The notes below the pieces were generated by a model. The model was not told the origin of the DNA. It saw only the letters and a list, made by a program, of their open reading frames with translations, and searched no databases. Made by a program: the position numbers and the translations under genes. Below are positions 42,147 to 51,308 of a stretch of 64,000 bases of DNA, piece after piece. The stretch's first letter is position 1, and each line of letters starts with the position of its first letter. The stretch is from Prevotellaceae bacterium UBA4332 (GTDB lineage: Bacteria > Bacteroidota > Bacteroidia > Bacteroidales > Bacteroidaceae): positions 3,879 to 67,878 of the forward strand of contig DGTQ01000018.1 in the NCBI GenBank assembly GCA_002394365.1, written 5' to 3'.

Positions 42147-43169
42147 ATGAATAAGATTAAGGTAGGAATTTTAGGCGCTGCAGGATATACTGGAGGAGAA
42201 TTACTTCGTATTCTCGTTAATCATAAGGATACGGAGATAGTGTTTGCCAATTCGGAGTCGAATGCAGGCAACAAGGTGTATGACGTGCACGAAGGTTTGA
42301 TAGGCGACACTGAACTGGAGTTTACCAGCGAGATGCCGTTTGACAAGGTTGACGTGGTGTTCTTCTGCTTCGGTCATGGCAAGAGCGAGGCTTTCCTCAA
42401 GGAGCACACTATACCAGCCAACGTGAAGATAATAGACTTGGCACAGGACTTCCGCATCAAGGGCAACCACGACTATGTGTACGGTCTGCCTGAGACTCAC
42501 CGCAAGGAGATAGCCGAGTGTCAGCACCTTGCCAATCCAGGCTGTTTTGCTACCTGCATACAGCTGGGCTTGCTGCCGATGGCCAAGGCGGGACTGCTGA
42601 CTCACGACATCAGCGTCAACGCCATCACGGGCTCTACGGGAGCAGGACAGAAGCCTGGTGCTACCACCCACTTCTCTTGGCGCAACAACAACTTCTCGGT
42701 ATATAAGCTGTTCACCCACCAGCATCTGCACGAGATAACGCAGACGCTCAACGAACTGCGACCTTCTGGTGCTCCTCGTGTGGTGGACACTCTGAACGAG
42801 GGTTACGACAAGGACGGCATCAGCGTCGATTTCATACCCTATCGCGGCGACTTCGCCCGTGGCATCTTCTGCACCGAGGTGATAACGCTCAACAAGGCTA
42901 TGCCAGCCGACGAGGTGGTAGCTCTCTATAAGGACTACTACAAAGACGCTGCCTTCACCCACTACAGCGACAAGGCTCCTGACATGAAGCAGGTGGTGAA
43001 CACCAACAAGGCACTGGTGCACGTTGACGTATTCGGCAGGAAGGTGGTTGTAACCTCAATGATAGACAACCTGCTGAAGGGTGCCGTAGGTCAGGCTGTG
43101 CAGAACATGAATATTATGTTTGGCCTTGATGAAAGAGCTGGACTGAATCTGAAGGCGAGTGGGTTCTGA
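42147..43169 (+). CDS. argC: N-acyl-gamma-glutamyl-phosphate reductase
   Basis: The 340-residue NADPH enzyme reduces the acylglutamyl phosphate to the semialdehyde. GILGAAGYTGGELLRIL is the dinucleotide-binding motif (residues 8-24) and Cys133 in NPGCFATCIQLGL is the catalytic nucleophile. Other family markers are TGSTGAGQKP and HQHLHEI. By pathway context the natural substrate is probably N-succinyl- and not N-acetyl-glutamyl phosphate. ArgB is not encoded in the window. Confidence 0.94.
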   Translation: MNKIKVGILGAAGYTGGELLRILVNHKDTEIVFANSESNAGNKVYDVHEGLIGDTELEFTSEMPFDKVDVVFFCFGHGKSEAFLKEHTIPANVKIIDLAQDFRIKGNHDYVYGLPETHRKEIAECQHLANPGCFATCIQLGLLPMAKAGLLTHDISVNAITGSTGAGQKPGATTHFSWRNNNFSVYKLFTHQHLHEITQTLNELRPSGAPRVVDTLNEGYDKDGISVDFIPYRGDFARGIFCTEVITLNKAMPADEVVALYKDYYKDAAFTHYSDKAPDMKQVVNTNKALVHVDVFGRKVVVTSMIDNLLKGAVGQAVQNMNIMFGLDERAGLNLKASGF

Positions 43170-43272
43170 GCAGTTCACAGTTCACAGTTCACAATTCATA
43201 GTTGAGCAAACTATAGATAATGGACGATGAACTGTTGCGGTAGGATTAACTATGAATTTTGAATTTTGAACT

Positions 43273-44433
43273 ATGAAATTATTTGACGTATATCCCCTAT
43301 TCGACGTAAACATCGTCAAGGGACAAGGCTGTAAGGTATGGGACGAGAAGGGTCAGGAGTATCTGGACCTTTATGGCGGTCATGCCGTAATCAGCATAGG
43401 TCACTGTCATCCTCACTATGTGGAGATGATGACGGCGCAGTTGAACAAGTTGGGCTTCTATTCCAACTCAGTGCAGAACAAGCTACAGGTGGAGCTCGCA
43501 GAGCGCCTGGGCAAGGCGTGCGGCTATGAGGATTATCAGTTCTTCCTCATCAACTCAGGCGCTGAGGCTAACGAGAATGCCCTCAAGCTCGCCTCATTCT
43601 ATAACGGCAGAAAGCGTGTGCTCGCCGCTGGCAAGGCATTTCACGGCAGGACATCCCTCGCTGTTGAGGTGACCAACAACCCCAAGATTGTGGCACCTAT
43701 CAATAATAACGGTCACGTAACCTTCCTGCCTATGAACGACCTCCCAGCATGGGAGAAGGAACTGGCAAAGGGCGACGTATGTGCCGTGATACTGGAGTGC
43801 ATACAGGGCGTAGGCGGCATACAGATGGCTACCAAGGAGTTCTATCAGGGTTTGCAGAAGGCTTGTAAGCAGAACGGCACAGTGCTCATCTGCGACGAGA
43901 TACAGTGCGGCTACGGCAGGTCGGGCAAGTTCTTTGCCCACCAGTGGCTCATGGACTCCAAGGACCAGGCACCAGACCTTATTACTGTGGCAAAGGGCAT
44001 CGGCAACGGTTTCCCAATGGCAGGACTGCTTATCTCGCCTGACTTTAAGCCTGTATATGGACAGCTCGGCACCACTTTCGGTGGCAACCACTTGGCATGT
44101 ACTGCAGCTCTCGCCGTGCTCGATGTGATGGAGCAGGAAGACCTCGTTGATAACGCTCGCAAGGTGGGCGAATACCTCATGGAGGAGCTGAAGAAGTTGC
44201 AGGCATCGCCAGCAGGCAAGCACATCACCGACGTGAGGGGCAGGGGACTGATGATAGGCGTGGAGTTTGACATTCCTCATGCTGACGTGCGCAAACCTCT
44301 GGTGTATGACCAGCACTGCTTCACTGGCTGTGCAGGCACCAACCTTCTGCGTCTGCTTCCACCTCTATGCCTCACCAAGGAGAATGTGGATGACTTCATC
44401 ACTCGTCTTACATCAATAATTAAGGAGTTATAG
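43273..44433 (+). CDS. argD: Acylornithine aminotransferase
   Basis: The 386-residue class III PLP aminotransferase converts the acylglutamate semialdehyde to acylornithine. PLP-binding marks are FLINSGAEANENALKLA (about 91-107), the CDEIQCGYGRSGKFFAHQ segment (about 207-224) and Lys241 in TVAKGIGNGFPMAG. It lies between argC and proC as in Bacteroides. Activity toward succinylornithine is inferred. Confidence 0.93.
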   Translation: MKLFDVYPLFDVNIVKGQGCKVWDEKGQEYLDLYGGHAVISIGHCHPHYVEMMTAQLNKLGFYSNSVQNKLQVELAERLGKACGYEDYQFFLINSGAEANENALKLASFYNGRKRVLAAGKAFHGRTSLAVEVTNNPKIVAPINNNGHVTFLPMNDLPAWEKELAKGDVCAVILECIQGVGGIQMATKEFYQGLQKACKQNGTVLICDEIQCGYGRSGKFFAHQWLMDSKDQAPDLITVAKGIGNGFPMAGLLISPDFKPVYGQLGTTFGGNHLACTAALAVLDVMEQEDLVDNARKVGEYLMEELKKLQASPAGKHITDVRGRGLMIGVEFDIPHADVRKPLVYDQHCFTGCAGTNLLRLLPPLCLTKENVDDFITRLTSIIKEL

Positions 44434-44502
44434 GAGTTAAGGAGTTAAGACAATACCTGAGTACATCAACTTTCAATTTTCAATCTTCAATTTTCAATTC
44501 CT

Positions 44503-45276
44503 ATGAAAGTAACCGTCATTGGCGCCGGCAACATGGGTGGCGCACTGATACATGGATGGGCAAAGGCTGGTGTCAGCCTCACCATCGCCGACAAGAACGA
44601 GGCACTGCTGACTTCGTTTAAGGAGAAATATGCCTCTATCACCACTACTACCGACAACGTGGCAGCCGTGAAGGGTGCCGACATCGTCGTGGTGGTCGTG
44701 AAACCTTGGCTCATGCCCACTGTGCTTGACGAGATTAAGCCTGCCCTCGACCTCGACAGGCAGATAATCGTTTCTGACGCGGCCAACTTCACCACCGAGA
44801 AACTCGCCGAGCAACTGGGCAGGGCTGGGCAATACTGTTACGTCATACCCAACATTGCTGCCGAGTATGGTGCCTCCATGAGTTTCATAGCCAAAGGCAA
44901 GGACACCAGCGATGCCTCACTCGCCCAGGTCAAGTCACTCTACGACCTCTGTGGCGACACGCTCGTCGTAAGCGAGAACCTCGTAGGTCCTGGTATGATG
45001 ATGGCATCATGCGGCATAGCTTACGTGATGCGCTACATACGTGCCCAGATGGAGGGCGGATGCGAGATGGGCTTCTACCCAGAGCAGGCTAAGCAGATAG
45101 CTCTGCAGACCATGCAGGGAGCCGTATCGCTGCTCAAGGAGACAGGCTGGCACCCAGAGACGGCAATCGACAAAGTGACCACCCCTGGCGGCGTAACCAT
45201 CAAGGGACTTAACGAACTGGACCACGCTGGATTCAACTCAGCAGTAATCAGGAGCCTGAAAGCGGGGCTGAAGTAG
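44503..45276 (+). CDS. proC: Pyrroline-5-carboxylate reductase
   Basis: The 257-residue enzyme makes proline with NAD(P)H. VTVIGAGNMGGALIHGWAKAG (2-22) is the Rossmann nucleotide motif; GLVGPGMMMASCGIAYVMRYI and PGGVTIKGLNELDHAGF (about 226-242) are family signatures near the end. The gap before it (about 44468-44502) is filled with TTCAATT-type heptamers up to the start codon. Proline and arginine synthesis share the same cluster here. Confidence 0.93.
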   Translation: MKVTVIGAGNMGGALIHGWAKAGVSLTIADKNEALLTSFKEKYASITTTTDNVAAVKGADIVVVVVKPWLMPTVLDEIKPALDLDRQIIVSDAANFTTEKLAEQLGRAGQYCYVIPNIAAEYGASMSFIAKGKDTSDASLAQVKSLYDLCGDTLVVSENLVGPGMMMASCGIAYVMRYIRAQMEGGCEMGFYPEQAKQIALQTMQGAVSLLKETGWHPETAIDKVTTPGGVTIKGLNELDHAGFNSAVIRSLKAGLK

Positions 45277-45338
45277 TTTTCAGTTCACAGTTCATAGTTC
45301 ACAGTTTTTGTAGCAATCTCTGATTGCGTTTTATTCTT

Positions 45339-46103
45339 ATGCATAGAATAGTAGTAAAGGTGGGCAGCAACGTGCTCACTACCGATAAGGGAAAACTCGA
45401 CATAACACGTCTCTCGGCACTCGTTGACCAGATAGCCCTGCTCAGGGATAAGGGCTACGAGGTGATACTCGTCAGCTCGGGTGCCGTAGCCTGCGGCAGA
45501 CAAGAGCTCAAGGTGGAGCAGGACCTCGACTCCGTGGAGCAGCGCCAGCTGTTCTCGGCTATGGGTCAGGTAAAGCTCGTCAACCTCTATTACGACCTCT
45601 TCCGCGAGTATGGTCTGCACATCGGTCAGGTGCTCACCATGAAGGCAAACTTCGAGGCTGGCGACCAGTACAGGAACCAGCAGTCGTGCATACAGCTCAT
45701 GCTCGACAATGGTGTCATACCAGTAGTGAATGAGAACGACACCGTGAGCCTCACGGGTCTGATGTTTACCGACAACGATGAACTCTCAGGCCTCATAGCC
45801 CAGATGATGGGTGCCGAGACCCTCATCCTGCTCAGCAATATCGACGGCATATACACTGGCGACCCCAAAGACCCTGAGAGCGAGCTCATCAGGGTGGTGA
45901 AGCCTGAGGACAACCTCGACAAATACATACAGACTAAGAAGAGCAGTGCAGGGCGCGGCGGCATGGAGTCTAAATACCACACCGCCCGTGAGGTGGCTGC
46001 CAGCGGCATCCGCGTCATAATAGCCAACGGCAAGACCGACAATATCCTGCCCCGTCTGCTCACATCGCCCCAGAAGACAAAGCATACAGAATTTATAGTT
46101 TAA
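45339..46103 (+). CDS. proB: Glutamate 5-kinase (short form)
   Basis: The 254-residue product is an amino-acid-kinase-fold enzyme that phosphorylates glutamate in proline synthesis. RIVVKVGSNVLTTDKGKLD starts the fold; ILVSSGAVACGRQEL, VVNENDTVSL, DNDELSGLIAQMMGAETLILLSNIDGIYTGDP and GRGGMESKYHTA are conserved. There is no C-terminal PUA domain, as in many Bacteroidota and unlike the 367-residue E. coli enzyme. I place the start at ATG 45339 and not TTG 45324, because the sequence before it is a repeat (TTTTTGTAGCAATCTCTGATTGCG). Confidence 0.9.
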   Translation: MHRIVVKVGSNVLTTDKGKLDITRLSALVDQIALLRDKGYEVILVSSGAVACGRQELKVEQDLDSVEQRQLFSAMGQVKLVNLYYDLFREYGLHIGQVLTMKANFEAGDQYRNQQSCIQLMLDNGVIPVVNENDTVSLTGLMFTDNDELSGLIAQMMGAETLILLSNIDGIYTGDPKDPESELIRVVKPEDNLDKYIQTKKSSAGRGGMESKYHTAREVAASGIRVIIANGKTDNILPRLLTSPQKTKHTEFIV

Positions 46104-46307
46104 GGAGTTAAAAGGAGTAAAAAGGAGTTAGAGGGAGTTAGAAGGAGTTAGAAGGAGTCAAGACATATGTCCCTGACACTCCAGCGAGCCGCTCCAACTT
46201 GTTGGCTTGCCAGAGCAAGAAAGCGAGCGACACTCCCCTGACACTCCACAAGCACTCCCCATAATCACTCCTCTTTCACTCCCCTTCACTCCTAAAAAAG
46301 CAAGAAT
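46104..46307 (+). repeat. 10-bp-period array and 87-base dispersed repeat
   Basis: 46107-46165 consists of six GGAGTTA-type units of about ten bases. 46177-46262 is a near-identical copy of the sequence reversed at 27397-27483, and its central part is also found at 4802-4833. No gene is visible in this gap, which lies between proB and proA. Confidence 0.9.
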
Positions 46308-47552
46308 ATGTTAGACCAATTCATCATAGCCAAGAAAGCCTCTCGCAGGCTTGCCCTCATCAGCGATGAGAAGCGAAACGAAGTGCTCAATGCCGTTGCC
46401 GATGCCATCAAGACAAGCGAGGCAGCGTTGTTAGAAGCTAATGCCGACGACCTCAGCCGTATGGAGCCGTCTAATCCGCTCTACGACCGCCTTCAGCTCA
46501 CCCCCAAGCGTCTGGAGGATATCGCAGGCGATATGCGCCACGTGGCACAGTTGCCCTCACCGCTCGGCATAATCAGTAAGGAGAAGACCCTTGCCAACGG
46601 ACTTCATCTGCGTCGCATCTCAGTACCATTCGGCGTTATCGGTATGGTGTTCGAGGCACGCCCTAATGTGGCGTTTGATGTATTCTCGCTCTGCTTCAAG
46701 AGCGGCAACGCCTGTGTGCTCAAGGGCGGCAAGGATGCCGACACCTCCAATCAGGCTATAATAGCCCTCATCCATAAGGTGCTCGCCGATTACGGCATTG
46801 ATACTGGCGTGGTGCAGCTCCTGCCAGCCACCCACGAGGCAACAGCCGAGATGCTCAGTGCCGTAGGCTATATCGACGTATGCATACCGCGTGGCGGCAG
46901 AAAGCTCATCGACTTCGTGCGCGACAATGCCAAGGTGCCAGTCATAGAGACAGGTGCCGGCGTGGTTCATGCCTATTTCGACAAGGACGGCGACCTCGAC
47001 AAGGGCAAGCGCATCATCAACAATGCCAAGACGCGTCGCGTCAGCGTATGCAACGCCCTCGACTGCCTCATCATCCACAAGGAACGCATCGCCGACCTGC
47101 CAGAGCTCGTCGCTCCGCTCGCCGCCTCCAACGTGCGCATCTATGCCGACCAGGCAGCGCAGAGCATACTCACGGGCAGCAGTTACCCACAGGAACTCAT
47201 TGAGCAGGCACGCGAAGGGCACTACGGCACCGAGTTTATGGACTATAAGCTCGCCATACGCACTGTAGCCTCCCTCGACGAAGCCATAGAGCACATCACC
47301 GAGAACGGTTCAGGCCACTCTGAGTGCATCATCACCGAGGACAAGGAGGCTGCTAAGCAGTTCCAGGCTCAGGTAGATGCCGCCTGCGTATATGTCAACG
47401 CCCCTACCAGCTTCACTGACGGAGCCCAGTTCGGCCTCGGGGCCGAGATAGGCATCTCCACCCAGAAGCTCGGTCCCCGCGGTCCTATGGCACTCGAGGA
47501 GATTACCACCTATAAGTGGCTCATCGACGGCAATGGACAGATACGTCCATAG
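46308..47552 (+). CDS. proA: Gamma-glutamyl phosphate reductase
   Basis: The 414-residue enzyme reduces glutamyl 5-phosphate to the semialdehyde, upstream of ProC. It has the aldehyde-dehydrogenase-like fold with GVIGMVFEARPNVAFDVFSLCFKSGNACVLKGGKDA (about 108-145), the catalytic Cys in SVCNALDCLIIHKE (about 247-260) and the C-terminal GPRGPMALEEITTYKW typical of ProA. Length is normal. It is separated from proB by repeats but lies on the same strand. Confidence 0.94.
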   Translation: MLDQFIIAKKASRRLALISDEKRNEVLNAVADAIKTSEAALLEANADDLSRMEPSNPLYDRLQLTPKRLEDIAGDMRHVAQLPSPLGIISKEKTLANGLHLRRISVPFGVIGMVFEARPNVAFDVFSLCFKSGNACVLKGGKDADTSNQAIIALIHKVLADYGIDTGVVQLLPATHEATAEMLSAVGYIDVCIPRGGRKLIDFVRDNAKVPVIETGAGVVHAYFDKDGDLDKGKRIINNAKTRRVSVCNALDCLIIHKERIADLPELVAPLAASNVRIYADQAAQSILTGSSYPQELIEQAREGHYGTEFMDYKLAIRTVASLDEAIEHITENGSGHSECIITEDKEAAKQFQAQVDAACVYVNAPTSFTDGAQFGLGAEIGISTQKLGPRGPMALEEITTYKWLIDGNGQIRP

Positions 47553-47680
47553 ATTGAAAATTGAAAATTGAAGATTGAAAATTGAACTCTTGAACTTTTG
47601 AACTCTTGAACTTTTGAACTCTTGAACTTTTGAACTCTTGAACTTTTGAACTCTTGAACTCTTGAACTCTTGAACTCTTG
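47553..47680 (+). repeat. Heptamer and octamer arrays before murF
   Basis: Five ATTGAAA-type heptamers begin at the base after the proA stop (47553-47587), then about eleven 8-base units alternating TCTTGAAC and TTTTGAAC continue to the TTG start proposed for murF. Confidence 0.92.
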
Positions 47681-49006
47681 AAAGCTGTGACAGAACTCTA
47701 TTCCATATTTTTAGAACACCCCATCGTGACCACCGACAGTCGCGACTGTCCCGAGGGAAGCATCTTCTTTGCCCTCAAGGGCGACACGTTTAATGGCAAT
47801 GCGTATGCTAAGGCGGCACTCGATAAAGGGTGCGCCTATGCCGTAATTGACGAGGCACAGTATGCCCTCGACGACAGGTATATCGTAGTGCCCGACGTGC
47901 TCACCACCCTTCAGCAGCTTGCTCGTGAGCATCGCCGTGCTCTGAACACGCCGATAATAGGTATTACAGGCACCAATGGCAAGACCACCACTAAGGAACT
48001 TGTTGCCACCGTGCTCAGCAAGAAGTATAACGTGCTCTACACTCAGGGCAACTTCAACAACCATATCGGTGTGCCCAAGACGCTCCTGCGTCTTACCAAG
48101 GAGCACGACATCGCCGTCATCGAGATGGGAGCCAACCACCCAGGCGAAATCAAGACCCTCGTAGAGATAGTAGAACCCGACTGCGGCTTGATAACCAACG
48201 TGGGCAAAGCCCATATCGAGGGCTTCGGAAGTTTTGAGGGCGTAATCAGGACCAAGGGCGAGTTATATGACTTCCTTCGCCAAAAAGCAGGCAGCAAGGT
48301 CTTTATCGACACCGACAACGAGCACCTTATGGGCATCTCCGAAGGGCTCAACCTCGTGCCCTACGTAGGGGGCGAGGTCATCGCCTGCGACCCCTTCCTG
48401 AGGTTTAAGTGGGAGTCCCCACAGTGCTCAGTTCACAGTGCACAGTGCTCAGTTACCAGTTCTCAATCTTCAATGTTCAATGTTCAATGTCACGAAGTGC
48501 AGACCCACCTCATCGGAGCCTACAACATGAAGAATATGCTCGCCGCTGCCACCGTGGGACTCGAGTTTGGCATCACCCCCGAGCAGATAAGCGAGGCACT
48601 TGCAGGCTACGTGCCCACCAACAACCGCTCTCAGCTCACCATCACGGAGCATAACAAGCTCATCGTCGATACCTATAACGCCAACCCCACCAGCATGATG
48701 GCAGCCCTGCATAACTTCGTGCTCATGAGCGTAGAGCCCAAGATGGCCATCCTCGGCGATATGGGCGAGCTCGGCAGCATCAGCCATGAGGAGCACCAGA
48801 AGATTGTCAGCTACCTGCAAGACAACCATATCTGCAACGTGTGGCTCGTCGGCAAGGAGTTCGGCAAGGTACCATCTCCCTACCGCAAGTTCGCTGACGT
48901 AGCCGCAGTCAAGGAAGCCCTTGCCAAAGAGCGTCCCGAGGGGCAGTATATCCTCATCAAGGGCAGCAACTCCAACCGCCTCTTCGAGCTCCCCGAGCTG
49001 CTTTAG
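47678..49006 (+). CDS. murF: UDP-N-acetylmuramoyl-tripeptide D-Ala-D-Ala ligase
   Basis: The 442-residue enzyme adds D-Ala-D-Ala to the peptidoglycan precursor using ATP. TTDSRDCPEGSIFFALKG (18-35) is the N-terminal uridine-binding part, GITGTNGKTTTKEL (95-108) the ATP loop, and VIEMGANHPGEI, LITNVGKAHIEGFGS, NPTSMMAAL are family motifs. Starts: TTG at 47678 lies in the last repeat unit; GTG at 47687 gives a more typical beginning (TELYSIFLEHP). Residues about 248-272 are an extra loop encoded by ten DNA heptamers (48422-48491). The gene is at the end of the arg/pro cluster. Confidence 0.93.
   Translation: MKAVTELYSIFLEHPIVTTDSRDCPEGSIFFALKGDTFNGNAYAKAALDKGCAYAVIDEAQYALDDRYIVVPDVLTTLQQLAREHRRALNTPIIGITGTNGKTTTKELVATVLSKKYNVLYTQGNFNNHIGVPKTLLRLTKEHDIAVIEMGANHPGEIKTLVEIVEPDCGLITNVGKAHIEGFGSFEGVIRTKGELYDFLRQKAGSKVFIDTDNEHLMGISEGLNLVPYVGGEVIACDPFLRFKWESPQCSVHSAQCSVTSSQSSMFNVQCHEVQTHLIGAYNMKNMLAAATVGLEFGITPEQISEALAGYVPTNNRSQLTITEHNKLIVDTYNANPTSMMAALHNFVLMSVEPKMAILGDMGELGSISHEEHQKIVSYLQDNHICNVWLVGKEFGKVPSPYRKFADVAAVKEALAKERPEGQYILIKGSNSNRLFELPELL
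48422..48491 (+). repeat. Heptamer array inside murF
   Basis: Ten adjacent 7-base units: CAGTGCT, CAGTTCA, CAGTGCA, CAGTGCT, CAGTTAC, CAGTTCT, CAATCTT, CAATGTT twice and CAATGTC. Three units make 21 bases, so the protein shows a 7-residue period (QCSVHSA, QCSVTSS, QSSMFNV). Confidence 0.95.
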
Positions 49007-49031
49007 GCTCCAGACGCATAAGCAGATACAA

Positions 49032-49063
49032 ACAGAGCGGTTACCTCTTAGTAACCGCTCTGT
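49032..49063. terminator. Bidirectional hairpin after murF
   Basis: ACAGAGCGGTTAC (49032-49044) pairs perfectly with GTAACCGCTCTGT (49051-49063) over a 6-base loop, between convergent murF and fructokinase genes. No long T run follows. Confidence 0.65.
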
Positions 49064-49075
49064 GTATGAAAAAAT

Positions 49076-49119
49076 GTGCTCAGTAAGCACTATCCACGCA
49101 TGATAGACTTACTGAGCAC
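49076..49119. terminator. Second long hairpin between convergent genes
   Basis: GTGCTCAGTAAG (49076-49087) pairs with CTTACTGAGCAC (49108-49119), with an inner stem CTATC/GATAG. It lies 26 bases before the stop of the fructokinase gene, followed on the minus side by A/T sequence. It may be a terminator for the fructan operon or a processing signal. Confidence 0.5.
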
Positions 49120-49145
49120 TGCCTGTTATCCTGAATCACCTTTTT

Positions 49146-50027
49146 TTATTTCAGCAACTCTTTGTCATATTCGGGCATTGCCCCGTTTTGTGTACATACG
49201 TAAGCTGATACCTGCACGGCAGTGTGGTGTGCCTCTGGCACTGACTTGCCATTGAGGATGCTACCCACGAAGGAGCCTGTGAAGGAATCGCCTGCACCTA
49301 CGGTGTCAGCCACCTTCACGTCAGGTGTTTCCTGAAACGACATCTGTCCTGGGGTGAAGACATAGGAACCGTTGGTGCCGCAGGTGAGCACGAGCATGTC
49401 GAGGTCGTACTTGCCCAGAATGAGCCAGCACTTGTTCTCCATATCGAGTCCAGGGTAGTCGAACATCCGTCCGATGAGCACCAGTTCCTCGTCGTTAATC
49501 TTGAGCACGTTGCAGTGCTTCAGCGATTGGCATATCACCTCCTTGGTGTAGAACTGCTGACGCAGGTTGATATCAAATATCTTCATGCAGTCGGCTGGTG
49601 TAGCCTCAAGGAATTTCTTGATGGTTTCGCGGCTCACCACATTGCGCTGCGCCAGCGAACCGAAGCATACAGCACGGCAGTTACAGGCAATCTTGGCAAT
49701 GTCATTGTCAAAGGGTATGTTATCCCAAGCCACGTTTTCCTTGATGTCATAGGTAGGCACACCCTGCTCGTCGAGCTGCACCTGCACGGTGCCAGTGGGG
49801 TATGGCACGCGAGGCAGCATATAGTTGAGTTGATGCTCATTGAGAGCCTCGATGGTTTCATCTGCAAGTTTGTCACTGCCCAGTGCGCTGACGGCTATGG
49901 TATTGTCCATGCCGAGGAACTGTCCTGCATGATAGGCGAAATTGGCTGGTGCGCCACCTAACTTTTTACCTTCGGGAAGTACATCCCAGAGGACTTCTCC
50001 GAGTCCTACTACATATCTTTTGTCCAT
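49146..50027 (-). CDS. PfkB-family fructokinase
   Basis: The 293-residue kinase has the PfkB motifs: GEVLWDVLPEGKKLGGAPANFAYHAGQFLG near the N-terminus (about 10-40) and ADTVGAGDSFTGSFVGSIL (about 241-259) with the catalytic Asp of GAGD. It would phosphorylate fructose released by the GH32 enzymes. It is the last gene of the fructan operon; the transporter gene lies 21 bases upstream. The substrate is inferred from context. Confidence 0.88.
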   Translation of the reverse strand: MDKRYVVGLGEVLWDVLPEGKKLGGAPANFAYHAGQFLGMDNTIAVSALGSDKLADETIEALNEHQLNYMLPRVPYPTGTVQVQLDEQGVPTYDIKENVAWDNIPFDNDIAKIACNCRAVCFGSLAQRNVVSRETIKKFLEATPADCMKIFDINLRQQFYTKEVICQSLKHCNVLKINDEELVLIGRMFDYPGLDMENKCWLILGKYDLDMLVLTCGTNGSYVFTPGQMSFQETPDVKVADTVGAGDSFTGSFVGSILNGKSVPEAHHTAVQVSAYVCTQNGAMPEYDKELLK

Positions 50028-50048
50028 AGGTTTTGAGGTTTTAGGGTT

Positions 50049-51224
50049 TTATTTCTTAACTTGTGGAATATAGGAGAAGAGATAGACTACTCCGACTGCC
50101 ATTACGAGCACGGCGCCTGCCTGACCGATGGCGTCACTTGCCAGTCCCATGAAGAGCGGGAAGATGGTGCCGCCGAAGAGTCCCATAATCATCAGTCCCG
50201 ATACCTCGTTCTGCTTCTCAGGCATAGACTCCAGGGCTGTAGCGAAGCACATGGAGAAGACGTTGGAGTTGCCGTAGCCCATGAGGGCGATAGCTACATA
50301 GAGTTCCCACTGCTCGTCGCCTGCCAGCATGCCGAAGGCTGAGAGCGCCATCATGAGTACCGAGATAAAGAAGAAGGTACGCATCCTGAGTATGCGCAGG
50401 AAGAATGAGCCTGTAAGACAGCCTATGGTACGGAAGATGAAATAGAGCGATGTGGCAAAGGCAGCCTCGTTGAGGGTCATGCCCAGGCGCTCCATGAGTA
50501 TCTTAGGTGCCGTAGTATTGGTGCCCACATCGATGCCCACATGGCACATGATGCCGAGGAACGACAGCAAAACGATAGGCGTGCCCAGCAGCCTGATGCA
50601 GTCGGCAAAGCTTGACACCTTGCCCTCGCCCATAGCAGGTTCGTCGATAGGGGTAAGGAAGAGCAGCAGCGTAGAGAGTACGCCCACCACAAAGAAGATG
50701 GCGAAGAGTACGCGCCATGACAGTCCGAACTCAGGTATCGCCATCGTAGCGCCCCACATGGCAAGATAAGGAGCTGAGAACGATGAGAGAGCCTTGATAA
50801 ACTGTCCGAAGGTGAGAGTAGCGGCAAGGTTGCCACCACCCATGACGGTTGACACGAGCGGATTGAGCGATGTCTGCATCAGCGCATTGCCTATGCCGAG
50901 CAGCGAGAATGCTACGAGCATAATGCCGAATGACTCGCCAAACAGTTCGCCAGACAACGGCAGTATGAGTGACACCACCGTCACCACGAGCGACAGCAGC
51001 ACGGTCTTCTTCCTGCCAATCCTGTTCATCAGCATACCTGTAGGCACACTGAAGATAAGGAACCAGAAGAACACCAGCGAGGGCAGCACGTTGGCAACCG
51101 AGTCGCTCAGTGCCAGGTCAGCCTTTACATAGTTGGACGCTATGCCAACCAAATCCACGAAGCCCATGCAGAAGAAGCAGAGCATCACGGGGATGAGGTA
51201 AATAGATTTGTTTTGATTAGACAT
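50049..51224 (-). CDS. MFS sugar transporter (FucP-like)
   Basis: The 391-residue inner-membrane protein has twelve predicted helices of the FucP/glucose-galactose permease group: SIYLIPVMLCFFCMGFVDLVGIASNYVKADLALSDSVANVLPSLVFFWFLIFSVPTG at the start and MNRIGRKKT in the first loop. I chose the ATG at 51224 and not that at 51260, since the extra twelve residues resemble intergenic sequence. By position it imports fructose or short fructo-oligosaccharides from the periplasm. Confidence 0.87.
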   Translation of the reverse strand: MSNQNKSIYLIPVMLCFFCMGFVDLVGIASNYVKADLALSDSVANVLPSLVFFWFLIFSVPTGMLMNRIGRKKTVLLSLVVTVVSLILPLSGELFGESFGIMLVAFSLLGIGNALMQTSLNPLVSTVMGGGNLAATLTFGQFIKALSSFSAPYLAMWGATMAIPEFGLSWRVLFAIFFVVGVLSTLLLFLTPIDEPAMGEGKVSSFADCIRLLGTPIVLLSFLGIMCHVGIDVGTNTTAPKILMERLGMTLNEAAFATSLYFIFRTIGCLTGSFFLRILRMRTFFFISVLMMALSAFGMLAGDEQWELYVAIALMGYGNSNVFSMCFATALESMPEKQNEVSGLMIMGLFGGTIFPLFMGLASDAIGQAGAVLVMAVGVVYLFSYIPQVKK

Positions 51225-51308
51225 ATTGTTTGAGGGTTGAGGTTTTAATACAAGGATCAAGTGACAAGGTACAAAGGACTAAGTACATGACGTGAGGCGA
51301 ACAGTGAC

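Noticed and set aside
45324..45338. TTG start for proB
   Set aside because: The five extra codons derive from a repeat block. ATG at 45339 gives the usual beginning of the enzyme.
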